Source: Phallus indusiatus (lineage: Eukaryota; Basidiomycota; Agaricomycetes; Phallales; Phallaceae). Taken from it: 64,000 nucleotides of DNA. Shown here piece by piece: positions 48,573-60,455 of the stretch. Made by a program: the position numbers and the translations under genes. The DNA is taken from NCBI GenBank assembly GCA_027605045.1, contig JAQFWX010000016.1, positions 335,145 to 399,144 of the forward strand, written 5' to 3'. Position 1 is the stretch's first letter. Every line of letters begins with the position of its first letter. Under the pieces are notes generated by a model. The model ran no database searches. It was given only the letters and a program-made list of their open reading frames with translations, and was not told the DNA's origin.

Positions 48573-49507
48573 GCACCTGGAGACTGGCGTTCGCGTCACT
48601 TTTTAGTTAATTTTTAAAACAATTTTATCACCACCGCCATTACCCTGCCACTGCTGAAGACTCTCTGACAACACTCACGGCCACCAACAACACATTTCAA
48701 TTTTATACTGGACTGTTCCAGTTTACTTTAATACACTTACCGGTAAGTTTATTTTATTTCAGAATCGCTGACATTTACTAACTATGATTTTCGGTCACCT
48801 CTTGCTCCTCCTTCTCCCCTTACCTCCGCTACTACCTTACCTGTCTCTTCTGCTCTGTTCCCACTGCTGCTTTCTTCTTTCTCACTCTTTTCCCCCTTCC
48901 TTTCCAACAACCTCACTACGTCATCAGTCACTGCAACGCGTAACTCATACGGTCTGTCTCATCATGAGCGACAGAGGTCTAGTATCAGGGTAAAGGTTCA
49001 GGAGGAAGATGAATTTATAAGATGTTCCAGAAAAAAAAATCGGTACTTTGTCATGTAACAAACTCTAACATTAAATAGATTTCTTTTTTCTCGTTTATAC
49101 TTTTTGACTCGCAATTCGAAAGTCTTCTAGGCGAACTTTTTCACCCATTCTTTTTTCTCCCTGCATTCTCTGATCGGCCACCTCCGACCTCCCTCGGCCA
49201 CTACTCAGCCACTCGGTGATCAGCAAATCTAGACCAAGTATTCAGTACGCGCGCTCGCGTCTCATCGCGTTTCATTATACTTTTTTTCTTTATCACTCAA
49301 CCTCAAACACCGGAGTTATTTTGACTTATAGGCTCCGTTGTTGCCATTGACTACTATTTTTTTCAATGTAGCAGGTCAAGATCTTTCAAGAAACTCGTAA
49401 GATTTTTTTCTTTTTCAGTGTGCTGGGTATATTTAAGCTCAATTTTTTCAGCTAGCTCTCGTATCACCATTCAAACTACTCTTTTGCTGTCACCTTTAGA
49501 CAACACA

Positions 49508-50399
49508 ATGTCCTCTATGTAAGTCTTTTCACTCGGAATGCTTGTTATTTGCTCATTGTTCATTTCAGACAACCTAAATCAACGCAAGTCTCTTTCAAGA
49601 ATTCTTTGGAGATGGTTACGGTCTATGCTGCTGCTGACGGCTCTTACACTTGTCCGGTGTGCAACAAGAGCGGTCTCAAGACACCCTCGGGGTTCAAACG
49701 TCATGTAAAGATACATGAGATGCCTGAGACAGGTAAGTAGTTGGAAATACTTATATATTCTCACATATTTACATTGTATTAGCCTTAGACAATCAAGATG
49801 TCCCACAACCCTTACCTATGTCAAACAGCGGGGATGAAGAGGTGCATGCGACGAGCGAACTGGTCTCTGAGAAGAAGTTGCAATCTCTAGGCTACGTCAT
49901 CAACACTCGGGGCCGTTTCCTTGTATGCATCAAATGCGAAAAGCCCATGCTTCCTTGCTTCGCGTCTGGGCATTCTCATGATAAACACGAGATGCCTAGG
50001 TTCGACGAAGAGGTTCTCAAGCCCTATATCCTCAAGTACAATCTTTTTGAGGATGCAGTCGCGTTCGAGGCCGAGTTCTTCAAGAAACCGTTGTCTTTGC
50101 ACCCTGCTTTTGAGGGTGTCAAGTCGGAGACGGTGTATCGCTGCAAGCACCGGGAATGTGCTGAGGTTCGGGGCACACTCAAATCAGCGGAATCACATTG
50201 GAGAGGAGATCACGCCGGTTTACCATTCCAGCAACCTACGGCAGAACTGGGACAGCAGATGAATTTGGACCCTCATTTCCGTCGGTGGCTTCCGGTTCGG
50301 GTCCGTCTAACCTCGGTGACGATGGACGATGCATTACAGGCATGCCTAGATGCCTACTTTGCTTTACCGAAGGATGACAAGCCTGTGGATGTTATGTAA
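49508..50399 (+). CDS. Subtelomeric zinc-finger protein, copy 1 (intact, 263 aa)
   Basis: Three exons (49508-49518, 49569-49732, 49783-50399) with consensus GTAAGT donors total 792 bp. The product has three Cys2His2-type sites. Finger 1 is a classical C2H2 (C32, C35, H49, H53; YTCPVCNKSG...FKRHVKIH). Site 2 is C107, C110, H122, H127 (FLVCIKCEKP...GHSHDKH), recalling the N-terminal fingers of OrsD/DUF3505-type fungal proteins. Site 3 is C179, C184, H197, H202 (YRCKHREC...ESHWRGDH). The C-terminus is acidic (LPKDDKPVDVM). Nucleic-acid binding is likely; a role at the chromosome end is inference from its place. The gene is preceded by the ~2.1-kb leader with the CTCTCCGCTTA cluster. It is the only one of three copies that reads through. 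Confidence 0.8.
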
Positions 50400-50743
50400 C
50401 CACTTCATCTCCCTCACCAAAAACATCAAGACATAAGGCTACGGCAACAAAACTCCATAAAAACAAACAAAACCAAATAATCCAAGGACTTCTACATTTC
50501 TCGTCTTCCACTTCTATTTTCTTTTCCAATCCTTTTGCCACTTTGATCATACATGACATCATCCGGCAAAACACTTCAGCCAAGGGTAATTAGTAGGAAA
50601 AAGGTTACGTTTATTTATCCTTATCTATTTTTCCATCTCAAATATTGTGTCATCTCTTGTGTCATTTACTATGTAATTATTAGGTAGCGAGTAGAATAGT
50701 TTAGCCCTACTTCTATTCCAAAGATACCGGTTATACCGGTACT
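50400..50743 (+). other. 3' region of the zinc-finger gene (A1)
   Basis: About 340 bp of A+T-rich sequence after the stop, probably the 3' untranslated region. It ends in a short TACCGGTTATACCGGTAC element (near 50725-50743) just before half B begins. The same element is present at about 56214-56232 and 61648-61666. Confidence 0.6.
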
Positions 50744-50869
50744 GCAAGCGGCGAGTTGTCGCTTAGCTGGGCTGATCAATTCAGTTCCAGCCCTGATCTA
50801 TTCAGTACGGGCGTCATCACTCTGATCAGTCCGGTGTTTTGAAATTTGATCACTTCGGTGACTCAACAC

Positions 50870-51114
50870 CTCTCCGCTTAGTGTACTCACTCTGATTTTA
50901 ATAGTCTCACCGCTTAACAGCCTCTCCGCTTAGTGTTCCATCAAGGAGAGTCTCTCCGGTAAGCAGTACCCTCTATTATTGTACTCTCCGCTTAGCTCAC
51001 CTCTCCGCTTAGTGCACTCTCCGCTTAATACACTCTCCCTCTCTCAGTAAGTGAGCTCTCCGCTTAAGAAATTACTTCCTATTATAGTAACTCTCCGCTT
51101 ATTTAGCTCTCCGG
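50870..51114 (+). repeat. CTCTCCGCTTA cluster, half B1
   Basis: The same cluster of the 11-mer as in A1, at the matching position of half B. Most copies are perfect, with CTCACCGCTTA as a B-specific variant. Confidence 0.85.
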
Positions 51115-52555
51115 CTATTCCGTCTACTAGTTATGATGCTCACCGGGTAAGTCTTCTCTCTGGTTGGCTCCCTGTCCAGGTACTCACTCCACTTAGCATA
51201 GCTCCCCCTTCTCCGGTGTTTTTTAATTAATTACCATGTATTTCAGTAGATAATCATAATAAACATTGTAGAGAAAAATGATTTAGTACGTCTGGTCTTA
51301 GATTTGTATTCCGAGAAGAATTGGGCTCTGTAGAAGGGAAATACTGCATCTTTCAAGTGCTTACATATACTTTGACTCGAAGTTGGATTTGTATGTAAGC
51401 AGTGGGTGCTGTATATCATTTCGAGTTTTTTGTGTATTTTGACTGTAGACAGCTCAAATTCTGATAAATATATGAGTAGAAAAAAACGTATTTATTTATT
51501 TTTTTCTCTACAAAGGTACTTTTTAGAATTTTATTATCTGGTTGTTCTGAGACGATGTGAGTTTATTGTGTCTGTCTGATTCTGAGTTTGAATTTTTTCA
51601 CCTTCTCCTGGTAGCTTCCCACCTCGTCATCCAGACACACTTCTTCCATCAAATCAGCTTCTTTAAAATGCTTTCCATCAATCTCTGGGATATTTACTTA
51701 TGGAGGAGTGCTGGTGATGTTTTTAGTTTGGAATTAGGATGACAGGTTCAGAATGACAGGTGGTGTATTACTATCTATTTACTTTGTTTGCTCTTTTGGT
51801 CCTTTTCAGAACTCGAATCACATGATAATAAACCGTATATACATCTCCTGTGGTCAAAGCCTCCTCGTTGGGGGCACTTTGAGATTACAGTATTTCGAGT
51901 CAAAGAGAGCCTTCGTTGGGGCACTTGGAGACTGGCGTTCGCGTCACTTTTTAGTTAATTTTTAAAACTATTTTATCACCACCGCCATCACCCTGCCACT
52001 GCTGAAGACTCTCTGACAACACTCACGGCACCAACAACACATTTCAATTTTATACTCGACTGTTCCAGTTTACTTTAATGCACTTACTGGTAAGTTTATT
52101 TTATTGGAATCGCTGACATTTACTAACTATGATTTTCGGTTGCCTCTTACTCCTCCTTCTTCCTTTACCCCTGCTACTACCTCACCTACCTCTGCTGCTC
52201 CCCCCCTTCCTTTCCAACAACCTCGCCATATCATCAGTCACTGCAATACGTAACATGTACGGCCTGTCTCATCATGAGCAACAGGGGTCTGGGATCGGGA
52301 TAAAGATTGAGGAGGAAGACGGACTTATAAGACGTTCTAGCAAAAAAATTGGTACTTTGTCATGTAACAAACTCTAACGTTAAATAGATCTCTTTTTTTC
52401 TCATTTATACTTTTTGACTCGCAAGAAAGTCTTCTAGGCGAATTTTTTTTCACCCATTCTTTTTTCTCCCTGCATTCTCTGATGGCCCACCTCCGACCTT
52501 CCTCGGGCACTGCTCAACCACTCGGACATCAGTAAATCTCGGCCGAGTATTCAGT

Positions 52556-52571
52556 ACGCGTCGCGACGCGT
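52556..52571. promoter_or_regulatory. 16-bp perfect palindrome with two ACGCGT boxes (B1)
   Basis: ACGCGTCGCGACGCGT is its own reverse complement and contains two ACGCGT hexamers, the core of MluI cell-cycle boxes bound by MBF in fungi. It lies about 250 bp before the ATG at 52820. Half A has ACGCGTCGCGTCGCG (A2, A3) or ACGCGCGCTCGCG (A1) at the same place. Confidence 0.6.
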
Positions 52572-52992
52572 CTCATCGTGTTTCATTATACTTTTTTTTT
52601 TCTTTATCATTCGACCTCAAACACCGGAGTTATAGGCTCCGCTGTTGCCATTGACTACTCTATTTTTTTTCAACATAGCAGGTCAAGATCTTTTAAGAAA
52701 CTCGTAAGACTTTTTTTTTCTTTTTCCAATGTGCTGGATATATTTAAGCTGAATCTTTTTAGCCAGCTCTCGTATCACTATTCAGGCTACTCTTTGGCAA
52801 TCACCTTCCAACAATCCCAATGTCATCTACTACTCTAATGAATCAAATCTTGGACCCTCCAAGATTGCAAGCGGAGAGTCGTCGCTTAAATAGGCTGATC
52901 AATTCAGTTTTACCCCTGATCTATTCAGTAAGAGCGCTCTACACTCTGATCATTCCGGTGTTTTGATTTTTCATCACTCCGGTGACTTATAC

Positions 52993-53238
52993 CTCTCCGC
53001 TTAGTGTACTCACTCTGATTTTAATAGTCTCTCCGCTTAATAGACTCTCCACTTAGTGTTCCATCAAGGAGAGTCTCTCCGGTAAGCAGTACTCCCCATT
53101 CATGTACTCTCCGCTTAACTCACCTCTCCGCTTAGTGCACTCTCCGCTTAATATACTCTCCCTCTCTCAGTAAGTGAGCTCTCCGCTTAGAAATTGCTTC
53201 CTATTATAGTAACTCTCCGCTTATTTAGCTCTCCGGCT
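52993..53238 (+). repeat. CTCTCCGCTTA cluster, half A2
   Basis: Same cluster as A1, with GGTAAGCAGTACTCCCC in place of the A1-specific ATGCAGATCCC after the fourth site. Confidence 0.85.
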
Positions 53239-54729
53239 ATTCCGTCTACTAGTTATGATGCTCACCGGGTAAGTCTTCTCTCTGGTTGGCTCCCTGTCCA
53301 GGTACTCACTCCACTTAGCATAGCTCCCCCTTCTCCGGTGTTTTTTAATTAATTACCATGTATTTCAGTAGATAATCATAATAAACATTGTAGAGAAAAA
53401 AAAATGATTTAGTACGTCTGGTCTTAGATTTGTATTCCGAGAAGAATTGGGCTCTGTAGAAGTGAAATACTGGTGCATCTTTCAAGTGCTTACATATACT
53501 TTGACTCGAAGTTGGATTTGTATGTAAGCAGTGGGTGCCTGTGTATCATTTCGAGTTTTTTGTGTATTTTGACTGTAGACAGCTCAAATTCTGATAAATA
53601 TATGAGCAGAAAAAAAACGTATTTATTTATTTTTTTTTCTCTACAAAAGGTACTTTTTAGAATTTTATTATCTGGTTGTTCTGAGACGATGTGAGTTTAT
53701 TGTGTACTGTACATTCTGAGTTTGAATTTTTTCACCTTCTCCTGGTAGCTTCCTCGTCATCTAGCCACACTTCTTCCATCAAATCAGCTTCTTTAAAATG
53801 CTTTCCATCAATCTCCGGGATATTTACTTATGGAGGAGTGCTGGTGATGTTTTTAGTTTGGAATTAGGGTGACAAGGTTCAGGATTGACCTGGTGAGTGG
53901 TGTATTACTATCTATTTACTTTGTTCGCTCTTTTGGTCCTTTTCAGAACTCGAATCACATGATAATAAACCGTATATACATCTCCCTGTTCAAAGAAAGC
54001 CTCTCGTTGGGGGCACTCTGAGATTACAGTATTTCGAGTCAAAGGGAGCCTTCTCGTTGGGGGCACCTGGAGACTGGCGTTCGCGTCACTTTTTAGTTAA
54101 TTTTTAAAACAATTTTATCACCACCGCCATTACCCTGCCACTGCTGAAGACTCTCTGACACTCACGGCCACCAACAACACATTTCAATTTTATACTGGAC
54201 TGTTCCAGTTTACTTTCACTTACCGGTAAGTTTATTTTATTTCAGAATCGCTGACATTTACTAACTATGATTTTCGGTCACCTCTTGCTCCTCCTTCTCC
54301 CCTTACCTCCGCTACTACCTTACCTGTCTCTTCTGCTCTGTTCCCACTGCTGCTTTCTTCTTTCTCACTCTTTTCCCCCTTCCTTTCCAACAACCTCACT
54401 ACGTCATCAGTCACTGCAACGCGTAACTCATACGGTCTGTCTCATCATGAGCGACAGAGGTCTAGTATCAGGGTAAAGGTTCAGGAGGAAGATGAATTTA
54501 TAAGATGTTCCAGAAAAAAAAATCGGTACTTTGTCATGTAACAAACTCTAACATTAAATAGATTTCTTTTTTCTCGTTTATACTTTTTGACTCGCAATTC
54601 GAAAGTCTTCTAGGCGAACTTTTTCACCCATTCTTTTTTCTCCCTGCATTCTCTGATCGGCCACCTCCGACCTCCCTCGGCCACTACTCAGCCACTCGGT
54701 GATCAGCAAATCTAGACCAAGTATTCAGT

Positions 54730-54735
54730 ACGCGT
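54730..54735. promoter_or_regulatory. ACGCGT box upstream of zinc-finger gene copy 2
   Basis: ACGCGT, followed by CGCGTCGCG, lies about 270 bp before the ATG at 55003. The matching site of copy 3 is at 60192-60197; copy 1 has lost the exact hexamer. Confidence 0.5.
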
Positions 54736-55002
54736 CGCGTCGCGTCTCATCGCGTTTCATTATACTTTTTTTTTTCTTTATCACTCAACCTCAAACACCG
54801 GAGTTATTTTGACTTATAGGCTCCGTTGTTGCCATTGACTACTATTTTTTTTCAATGTAGCAGGTCAAGATCTTTCAAGAAACTCGTAAGATTTTTTTTT
54901 TTCTTTTTTCAGTGTGCTGGGTATATTTAAGCTCAATTTTTTTCAGCTAGCTCTCGTATCACCATTCAAACTACTCTTTTGCTGTCACCTTTAGACAACA
55001 CA

Positions 55003-55892
55003 ATGTCCTCTATGTAAGTCTTTTCACTCGGAATGCTTGTTATTTGCTCATTGTTCATTTCAGACAACCTAAATCAACGCAAGTCTCTTTCAAGAATTCT
55101 TTGGAGATGGTTACGGTCTATGCTGCTGCTGACGGCTCTTACACTTGTCCGGTGTGCAACAAGAGCGGTCTCAAGACACCCTCGGGGTTCAAACGTCATG
55201 TAAAGATACATGAGATGCCTGAGACAGGTAAGTAGTTGGAAATACTTATATATTCTCACATATTTACATTGTATTAGCCTTAGACAATCAAGATGTCCCA
55301 CAACCCTTACCTATGTCAAACAGCGGGGATGAAGAGGTGCATGCGACGAGCGAACTGGTCTCTGAGAAGAAGTTGCAATCTCTAGGCTACGTCATCAACA
55401 CTCGGGGCCGTTTCCTTGTATGCATCAAATGCGAAAAGCCCATGCTTCCTTGCTTCGCGTCTGGGCATTCTCATGATAAACACGAGATGCCTAGGTTCGA
55501 CGAAGAGGTTCTCAAGCCCTATATCCTCAAGTACAATCTTTTTGAGGATGCAGTCGCGTTCGAGGCCGAGTTCTTCAAGAAACCGTTGTCTTTGCACCCT
55601 GCTTTTGAGGGTGTCAAGTCGGAGACGGTGTATCGCTGCAAGCACCGGGAATGTGCTGAGGTTCGGGGCACACTCAAATCAGCGGAATCACATTGGAGAG
55701 GAGATCACGCCGGTTTACCATTCCAGCAACCTACGGCAGAACTGGGACAGCAGATGAATTTGGACCCTCATTTCCGTCGGTGGCTTCCGTTCGGTCCGTC
55801 TAACCTCGGTGACGATGGACGATGCATTACAGGCATGCCTAGATGCCTACTTTGCTTTACCGAAGGATGACAAGCCTGTGGATGTTATGTAA
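55003..55892 (+). pseudogene. Subtelomeric zinc-finger protein, copy 2 (frameshifted C-terminus)
   Basis: Identical to copy 1 through all three Cys2His2 sites and the same two introns. Two single-G deletions near 55788-55797 then shift the frame, so translation ends at 55870 instead of the homologous stop at 55890-55892. The last ~35 residues, including the acidic end, are replaced. All three finger sites remain, so a shortened product could still bind its target. Given the repeat context, the deletions may also be sequence errors. Confidence 0.75.
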
Positions 55893-56357
55893 CCACTTCA
55901 TCTCCCTCACCAAAAACATCAAGACATAAGGCTACGGCAACAAAACTCCATAAAAACAAACAAAACCAAATAATCCAAGGACTTCTACATTTCTCGTCTT
56001 CCACTTCTATTTTCTTTTCCAATCCTTTTGCCACTTTGATCATACATGACATCATCATCAAAACACTTCAGCCAAGGGTAATTAGTAGGAAAAAGGTTAC
56101 GTTTATTTATCCTTATCTATTTTTCCATCTCAAATATTGTGTCATCTCTTGTGTCATTTACTATGTAATTATTAGGTAGCGAGTAGAATAGTTTAGCCCT
56201 ACTTCTCCAAAGATACCGGTTATACCGGTACTGCAAGCGGCGAGTTGTCGCTTAGCTGGGCTGATCAATTCAGTTCCAGCCCTGATCTATTCAGTACGGC
56301 GTCATCACTCTGATCAGTCCGGTGTTTTGAAATTTGATCACTTCGGTGACTCAACAC

Positions 56358-56600
56358 CTCTCCGCTTAGTGTACTCACTCTGATTTTAATAGTCTCACCG
56401 CTTAACAGCCTCTCCGCTTAGTGTTCCATCAAGGAGAGTCTCTCCGGTAGCAGTACCCTCTATTATTGTACTCTCCGCTTAGCTCACCTCTCCGCTTAGT
56501 GCACTCTCCGCTTAATACACTCTCCCTCTCTCAGTAAGTGAGCTCTCCGCAAGAAATTACTTCCTATTATAGTAACTCTCCGCTTATTTAGCTCTCCGGC
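56358..56600 (+). repeat. CTCTCCGCTTA cluster, half B2
   Basis: Same cluster as B1. One site is reduced to CTCTCCGCAAG by loss of TT. Confidence 0.85.
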
Positions 56601-58047
56601 TATTCCGTCTACTAGTTATGATGCTCACCGGGTAAGTCTTCTCTCTGGTTGGCTCCCTGTCCAGGTACTCACTCCACTTAGCATGCTCCCCTTCTCCGGT
56701 GTTTTTTAATTAATTACCATGTATTTCAGTAGATAATCATAATAAACATTGTAGAGAAAAAAAAATGATTTAGTACGTCTGGTCTTAGATTTGTATTCCG
56801 AGAAGAATTGGGCTCTGTAGAAGGGAAATACTGGTGCATCTTTCAAGTGCTTACATATACTTTGACTCGAAGTTGGATTTGTATGTAAGCAGTGGGTGCC
56901 TGTATATCATTTCGAGTTTTTTGTGTATTTTGACTGTAGACAGCTCAAATTCTGATAAATATATGAGTAGAAAAAAAACGTATTTATTTATTTTTTTTTC
57001 TCTACAAAAGGTACTTTTTAGAATTTTATTATCTGGTTGTTCTGAGACGATGTGAGTTTATTGTGTACTGTACAGTTGCTGAGTTTGAATTTTTTTCACC
57101 TTCTCCTGGTAGCTTCCCACCTCGTCATCCAGACACACTTCTTCCATCAAATCAGCTTCTTTAAAATGCTTTCCATCAATCTCTGGGATATTTACTTATG
57201 GAGGAGTGGTGATGTTTTTAGTTTGGAATTAGGATGACAAGGTTCAGAATTGACCCGGTGAGTGGTGTATTACTATCTATTTACTTTGTTTGCTCTTTTG
57301 GTCCTTTTCAGAACTCGAATCACATGATAATAAACCGTATATACATCTCTCCTGTGGTCAAAGAGAGCCTCCTCGTTGGGGGCACTTTGAGATTACATAT
57401 TTCGAGTCAAAGAGAGCTTCGTTGGGGGCACTTGGAGACTGGCGTTCGCGTCACTTTTTAGTTAATTTTTAAAACTATTTTATCACCACCGCCATCACTG
57501 CCACTGCTGAAGACTCTCTGACAACACTCACGGCCACCAACAACACATTTCAATTTTATACTCGACTGTTCCAGTTTACTTTAATGCACTTACTGGTAAG
57601 TTTATTTTATTTCGGAATCGCTGACATTTACTAACTATGATTTTCGGTTGCCTCTTACTCCTCCTTCTTCCTTTACCCCTGCTACTACCTCACCTACCTC
57701 TGCTGCTCCCCCCTTCCTTTCCAACAACCTCGCATATCATCAGTCACTGCAATACGTAACATGTACGTCCTGTCTCATCATGACAACAGGGGTCTGGGAT
57801 CGGGATAAAGATTGAGGAGGAAGACGGACTTATAAGACGTTCTAGCAAAAATTGGTACTTTGTCATGTAACAAACTCTAACGTTAAATAGATCTCTTTTT
57901 TCTCATTTATACTTTTTGACTCAAGAAAGTCTTCTAGCGAATTTTTTTTCACCCATTCTTTTTCTCGCATTCTCTGATGGCCCTCCGACCTTCCTCGGGC
58001 ACTGCTCAACCACTCGGACATCAGTAAATCTCGGCCGAGTATTCAGT

Positions 58048-58063
58048 ACGCGTCGCGACGCGT
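58048..58063. promoter_or_regulatory. 16-bp perfect palindrome with two ACGCGT boxes (B2)
   Basis: Same 16-bp palindrome as in B1, unchanged although the surrounding copy has several deletions. It lies about 245 bp before the ATG at 58307. Confidence 0.6.
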
Positions 58064-58479
58064 CTCATCGTGTTTCATTATACTTTTTTTCTTTATCATT
58101 CGACCTCAAACACCGGAGTTATAGGCTCCGCTGTTGCCAGACTGACTCTTTTTTTTTCAACATAGCAGGTCAAGATCTTTTAAGAAACTCGTAAGACTTT
58201 TTTTTTCTTTTTCCAATGTGCTGGATATATTTAAGCTGAATCTTTTTAGCCAGCTCTCGTATCACTATTCAGGCTACTCTTTGGCAATCACCTTCCAACA
58301 ATCCCAATGTCATCTACTACTCTAATGAATCAAATCTTGGACCCTCCAAGATTGCAAGCGGAGAGTCGTCGCTTAAATAGGCTGATCAATTCAGTTTTAC
58401 CCCTGATCTATTCAGTAAGAGCGCTCTACACTCTGATCATTCCGGTGTTTTGATTTTTCATCACTCCGGTGACTTATAC

Positions 58480-58712
58480 CTCTCCGCTTAGTGTACTCAC
58501 TCTGATTTTAATAGTCTCTCCGCTTAATAGACTCTCCACTTAGTGTTCCATCAAGGAGAGTCTCTCCGGTAAGAGTACTTTCATGTACTCTCCGCTCTCA
58601 CCTCTCCGCTTAGTGCACTCTCCGCAATATACTCTCTCCTCTCTCAGTAAGTGAGCTCTCCGCTTAGAAATTGCTTCCTATTATAGTAACTCTCCGCTTA
58701 TTTAGCTCTCCG
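58480..58712 (+). repeat. CTCTCCGCTTA cluster, half A3
   Basis: Same cluster as A1/A2. Two sites are damaged: CTCTCCGCTCTC (TAA lost) and CTCTCCGCAATA (TT lost). Confidence 0.8.
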
Positions 58713-60455
58713 GCTATTCCGTCTACTAGTTATGATGCTCACCGGGTAAGTCTTCTCTCTGGTTGGCTCCCTGTCCAGGTACTCACTCCACTTGCATAGC
58801 TCTCACTTCTCCGGTGTTTTTTAATTAATTACCATGTATTTCAGTAGATAATCATAATAAACATTGTAGAGAAAAAAAATGATTTAGTACGTCTGGTCTT
58901 AGATTTGTATTCAGAAGAATTGGGCTCTGTAGAAGTGAAATACTGGTGCATCTTTCAAGTGCTTACATATACTTTGACTCGAAGTTGGATTTGTATGTAA
59001 GCAGTGGGTGCCTGTGTATCATTTCGAGTTTTTTGTGTATTTTGACTGTAGACAGCTCAAATTCTGATAAATATATGAGCAGAAAAAAACGTATTTATTT
59101 ATTTTTTCTCTACAAAAGGTACTTTTTAGAATTTTATTATCTGGTTGTTCTGAGACGATGTGAGTTTATTGTGTACTGTACAGTTGCTGAGTTTGAATTT
59201 TTTTCACCTTCTCCTGGTAGCTTCCCACCTCGTCATCTAGCCACACTTCTTCCATCAAATCAGCTTCTTTAAAATGCTTTCCATCAATCTCCGGGATATT
59301 TACTTATGGAGTGCTGGTGATGTTTTTAGTTTGGAATTAGGGTGACAAGGTTCAGGATTGACCTGGTGAGTGGTGTATTACTATCTATTTACTTTGTTCG
59401 CTCTTTTGGTCCTTTTCAGAACTCGAATCACATGATAATAAACCGTATATACATCTCCCTGTGGTCAAAGCCTCCTCGTTGGGGCACTCTGAGATTACAG
59501 TATTTCGAGTCAAGGGGCAGTTGGGGGCACCTGGAGACTGGCGTTCGCGTCACTTTTTAGTTAATTTTTAAAACAATTTTATCACCACCGCCATTACCCT
59601 GCCACTGCTGAAGACTCTCTGACAACACTCACGGCCACCAACAACACATTTCAATTTTATACTGGACTGTTCCAGTTTACTTTAATACACTTACCGGTAA
59701 GTTTATTTTATTTCAGAATCGCTGACATTTACTAACTATGATTTTCGGTCACCTCTTGCTCCTCCTTCTCCCCTTACCTCCGCTACTACCTTACCTGTCT
59801 CTTCTGCTCTGTTCCCACTGCTGCTTTCTTCTTTCTCACTCTTTTCCCCCTTCCTTTCCAACAACCTCACTACGTCATCAGTCACTGCAACGCGTAACTC
59901 ATACGGTCTGTCTCATCATGAGCGACAGAGGTCTAGTATCAGGGTAAAGGTTCAGGAGGAAGATGAATTTATAAGATGTTCCAGAAAAAAAAATCGGTAC
60001 TTTGTCATGTAACAAACTCTAACATTAAATAGATTTCTTTTTTCGTTTATACTTTTTGACTCGTTCGAAAGTCTTCTAGGCGAACTTTTTCACCCATTCT
60101 TTTTCTCCTGCATTCTCTGATCGGCCACCTCCGACCTCCTCGGCCACTACTCAGCCACTCGGTGATCAGCAAATCTAGACCAAGTATTCATACGCGTCGC
60201 GTCGCGTCTCATCGCGTTTCATTATACTTTTTTTTCTTTATCACTCAACCTCAAACACCGGAGTTATTTTGACTTATAGGCTCCGTTGTTGCCATTGACT
60301 ACTATTTTTTTCAATGTAGCAGGTCAAGATCTTTCAAGAAACTCGTAAGATTTTTTTCTTTTTCAGTGTGCTGGGTATATTTAAGCTCAATTTTTTCAGC
60401 TAGCTCTCGTATCACCATTCAAACTACTCTTTTGCTGTCACCTTTAGACAACACA

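Larger units (their letters stand above)
47338..52830 (+). repeat. Terminal element copy 1 (~5.49 kb; halves A1 and B1)
   Basis: First of three head-to-tail copies. Half A1 is 47338-50743 and half B1 is 50744-52830. Both halves open with a matched block (GCAAGCGGAGAGTCGTCGC at 47374; GCAAGCGGCGAGTTGTCGC at 50744). They stay recognisably similar for about 2.1 kb, up to the start codon of the zinc-finger gene in A1 and an equivalent ATG in B1 (52820). Only A1 has the gene body. The left edge joins the cut minus-strand ORF at 47336. Confidence 0.92.
52831..58317 (+). repeat. Terminal element copy 2 (~5.49 kb; halves A2 and B2)
   Basis: Second head-to-tail copy. A2 is 52831-56232 and B2 is 56233-58317. 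It is nearly identical to copy 1 over its length, differing mainly by small deletions. The junction with copy 1 (CATCTAC then TACTCTAATG) is the same as the junction with copy 3. Confidence 0.92.

Noticed and set aside
48784..48993. Leu-rich ORF (MIFGHLLLLLLPLPPLL...) in each element half
   Set aside because: Low-complexity CT-rich leader sequence gives a Leu/Pro/Ser frame by chance. In half B the frame changes after the first ~25 codons, so the protein is not conserved.
49579..49806. Minus-strand ORFs opposite the zinc-finger gene (also at 49887-50150)
   Set aside because: They are antisense shadows of the spliced plus-strand gene, which has intact splice sites and Cys/His spacing.
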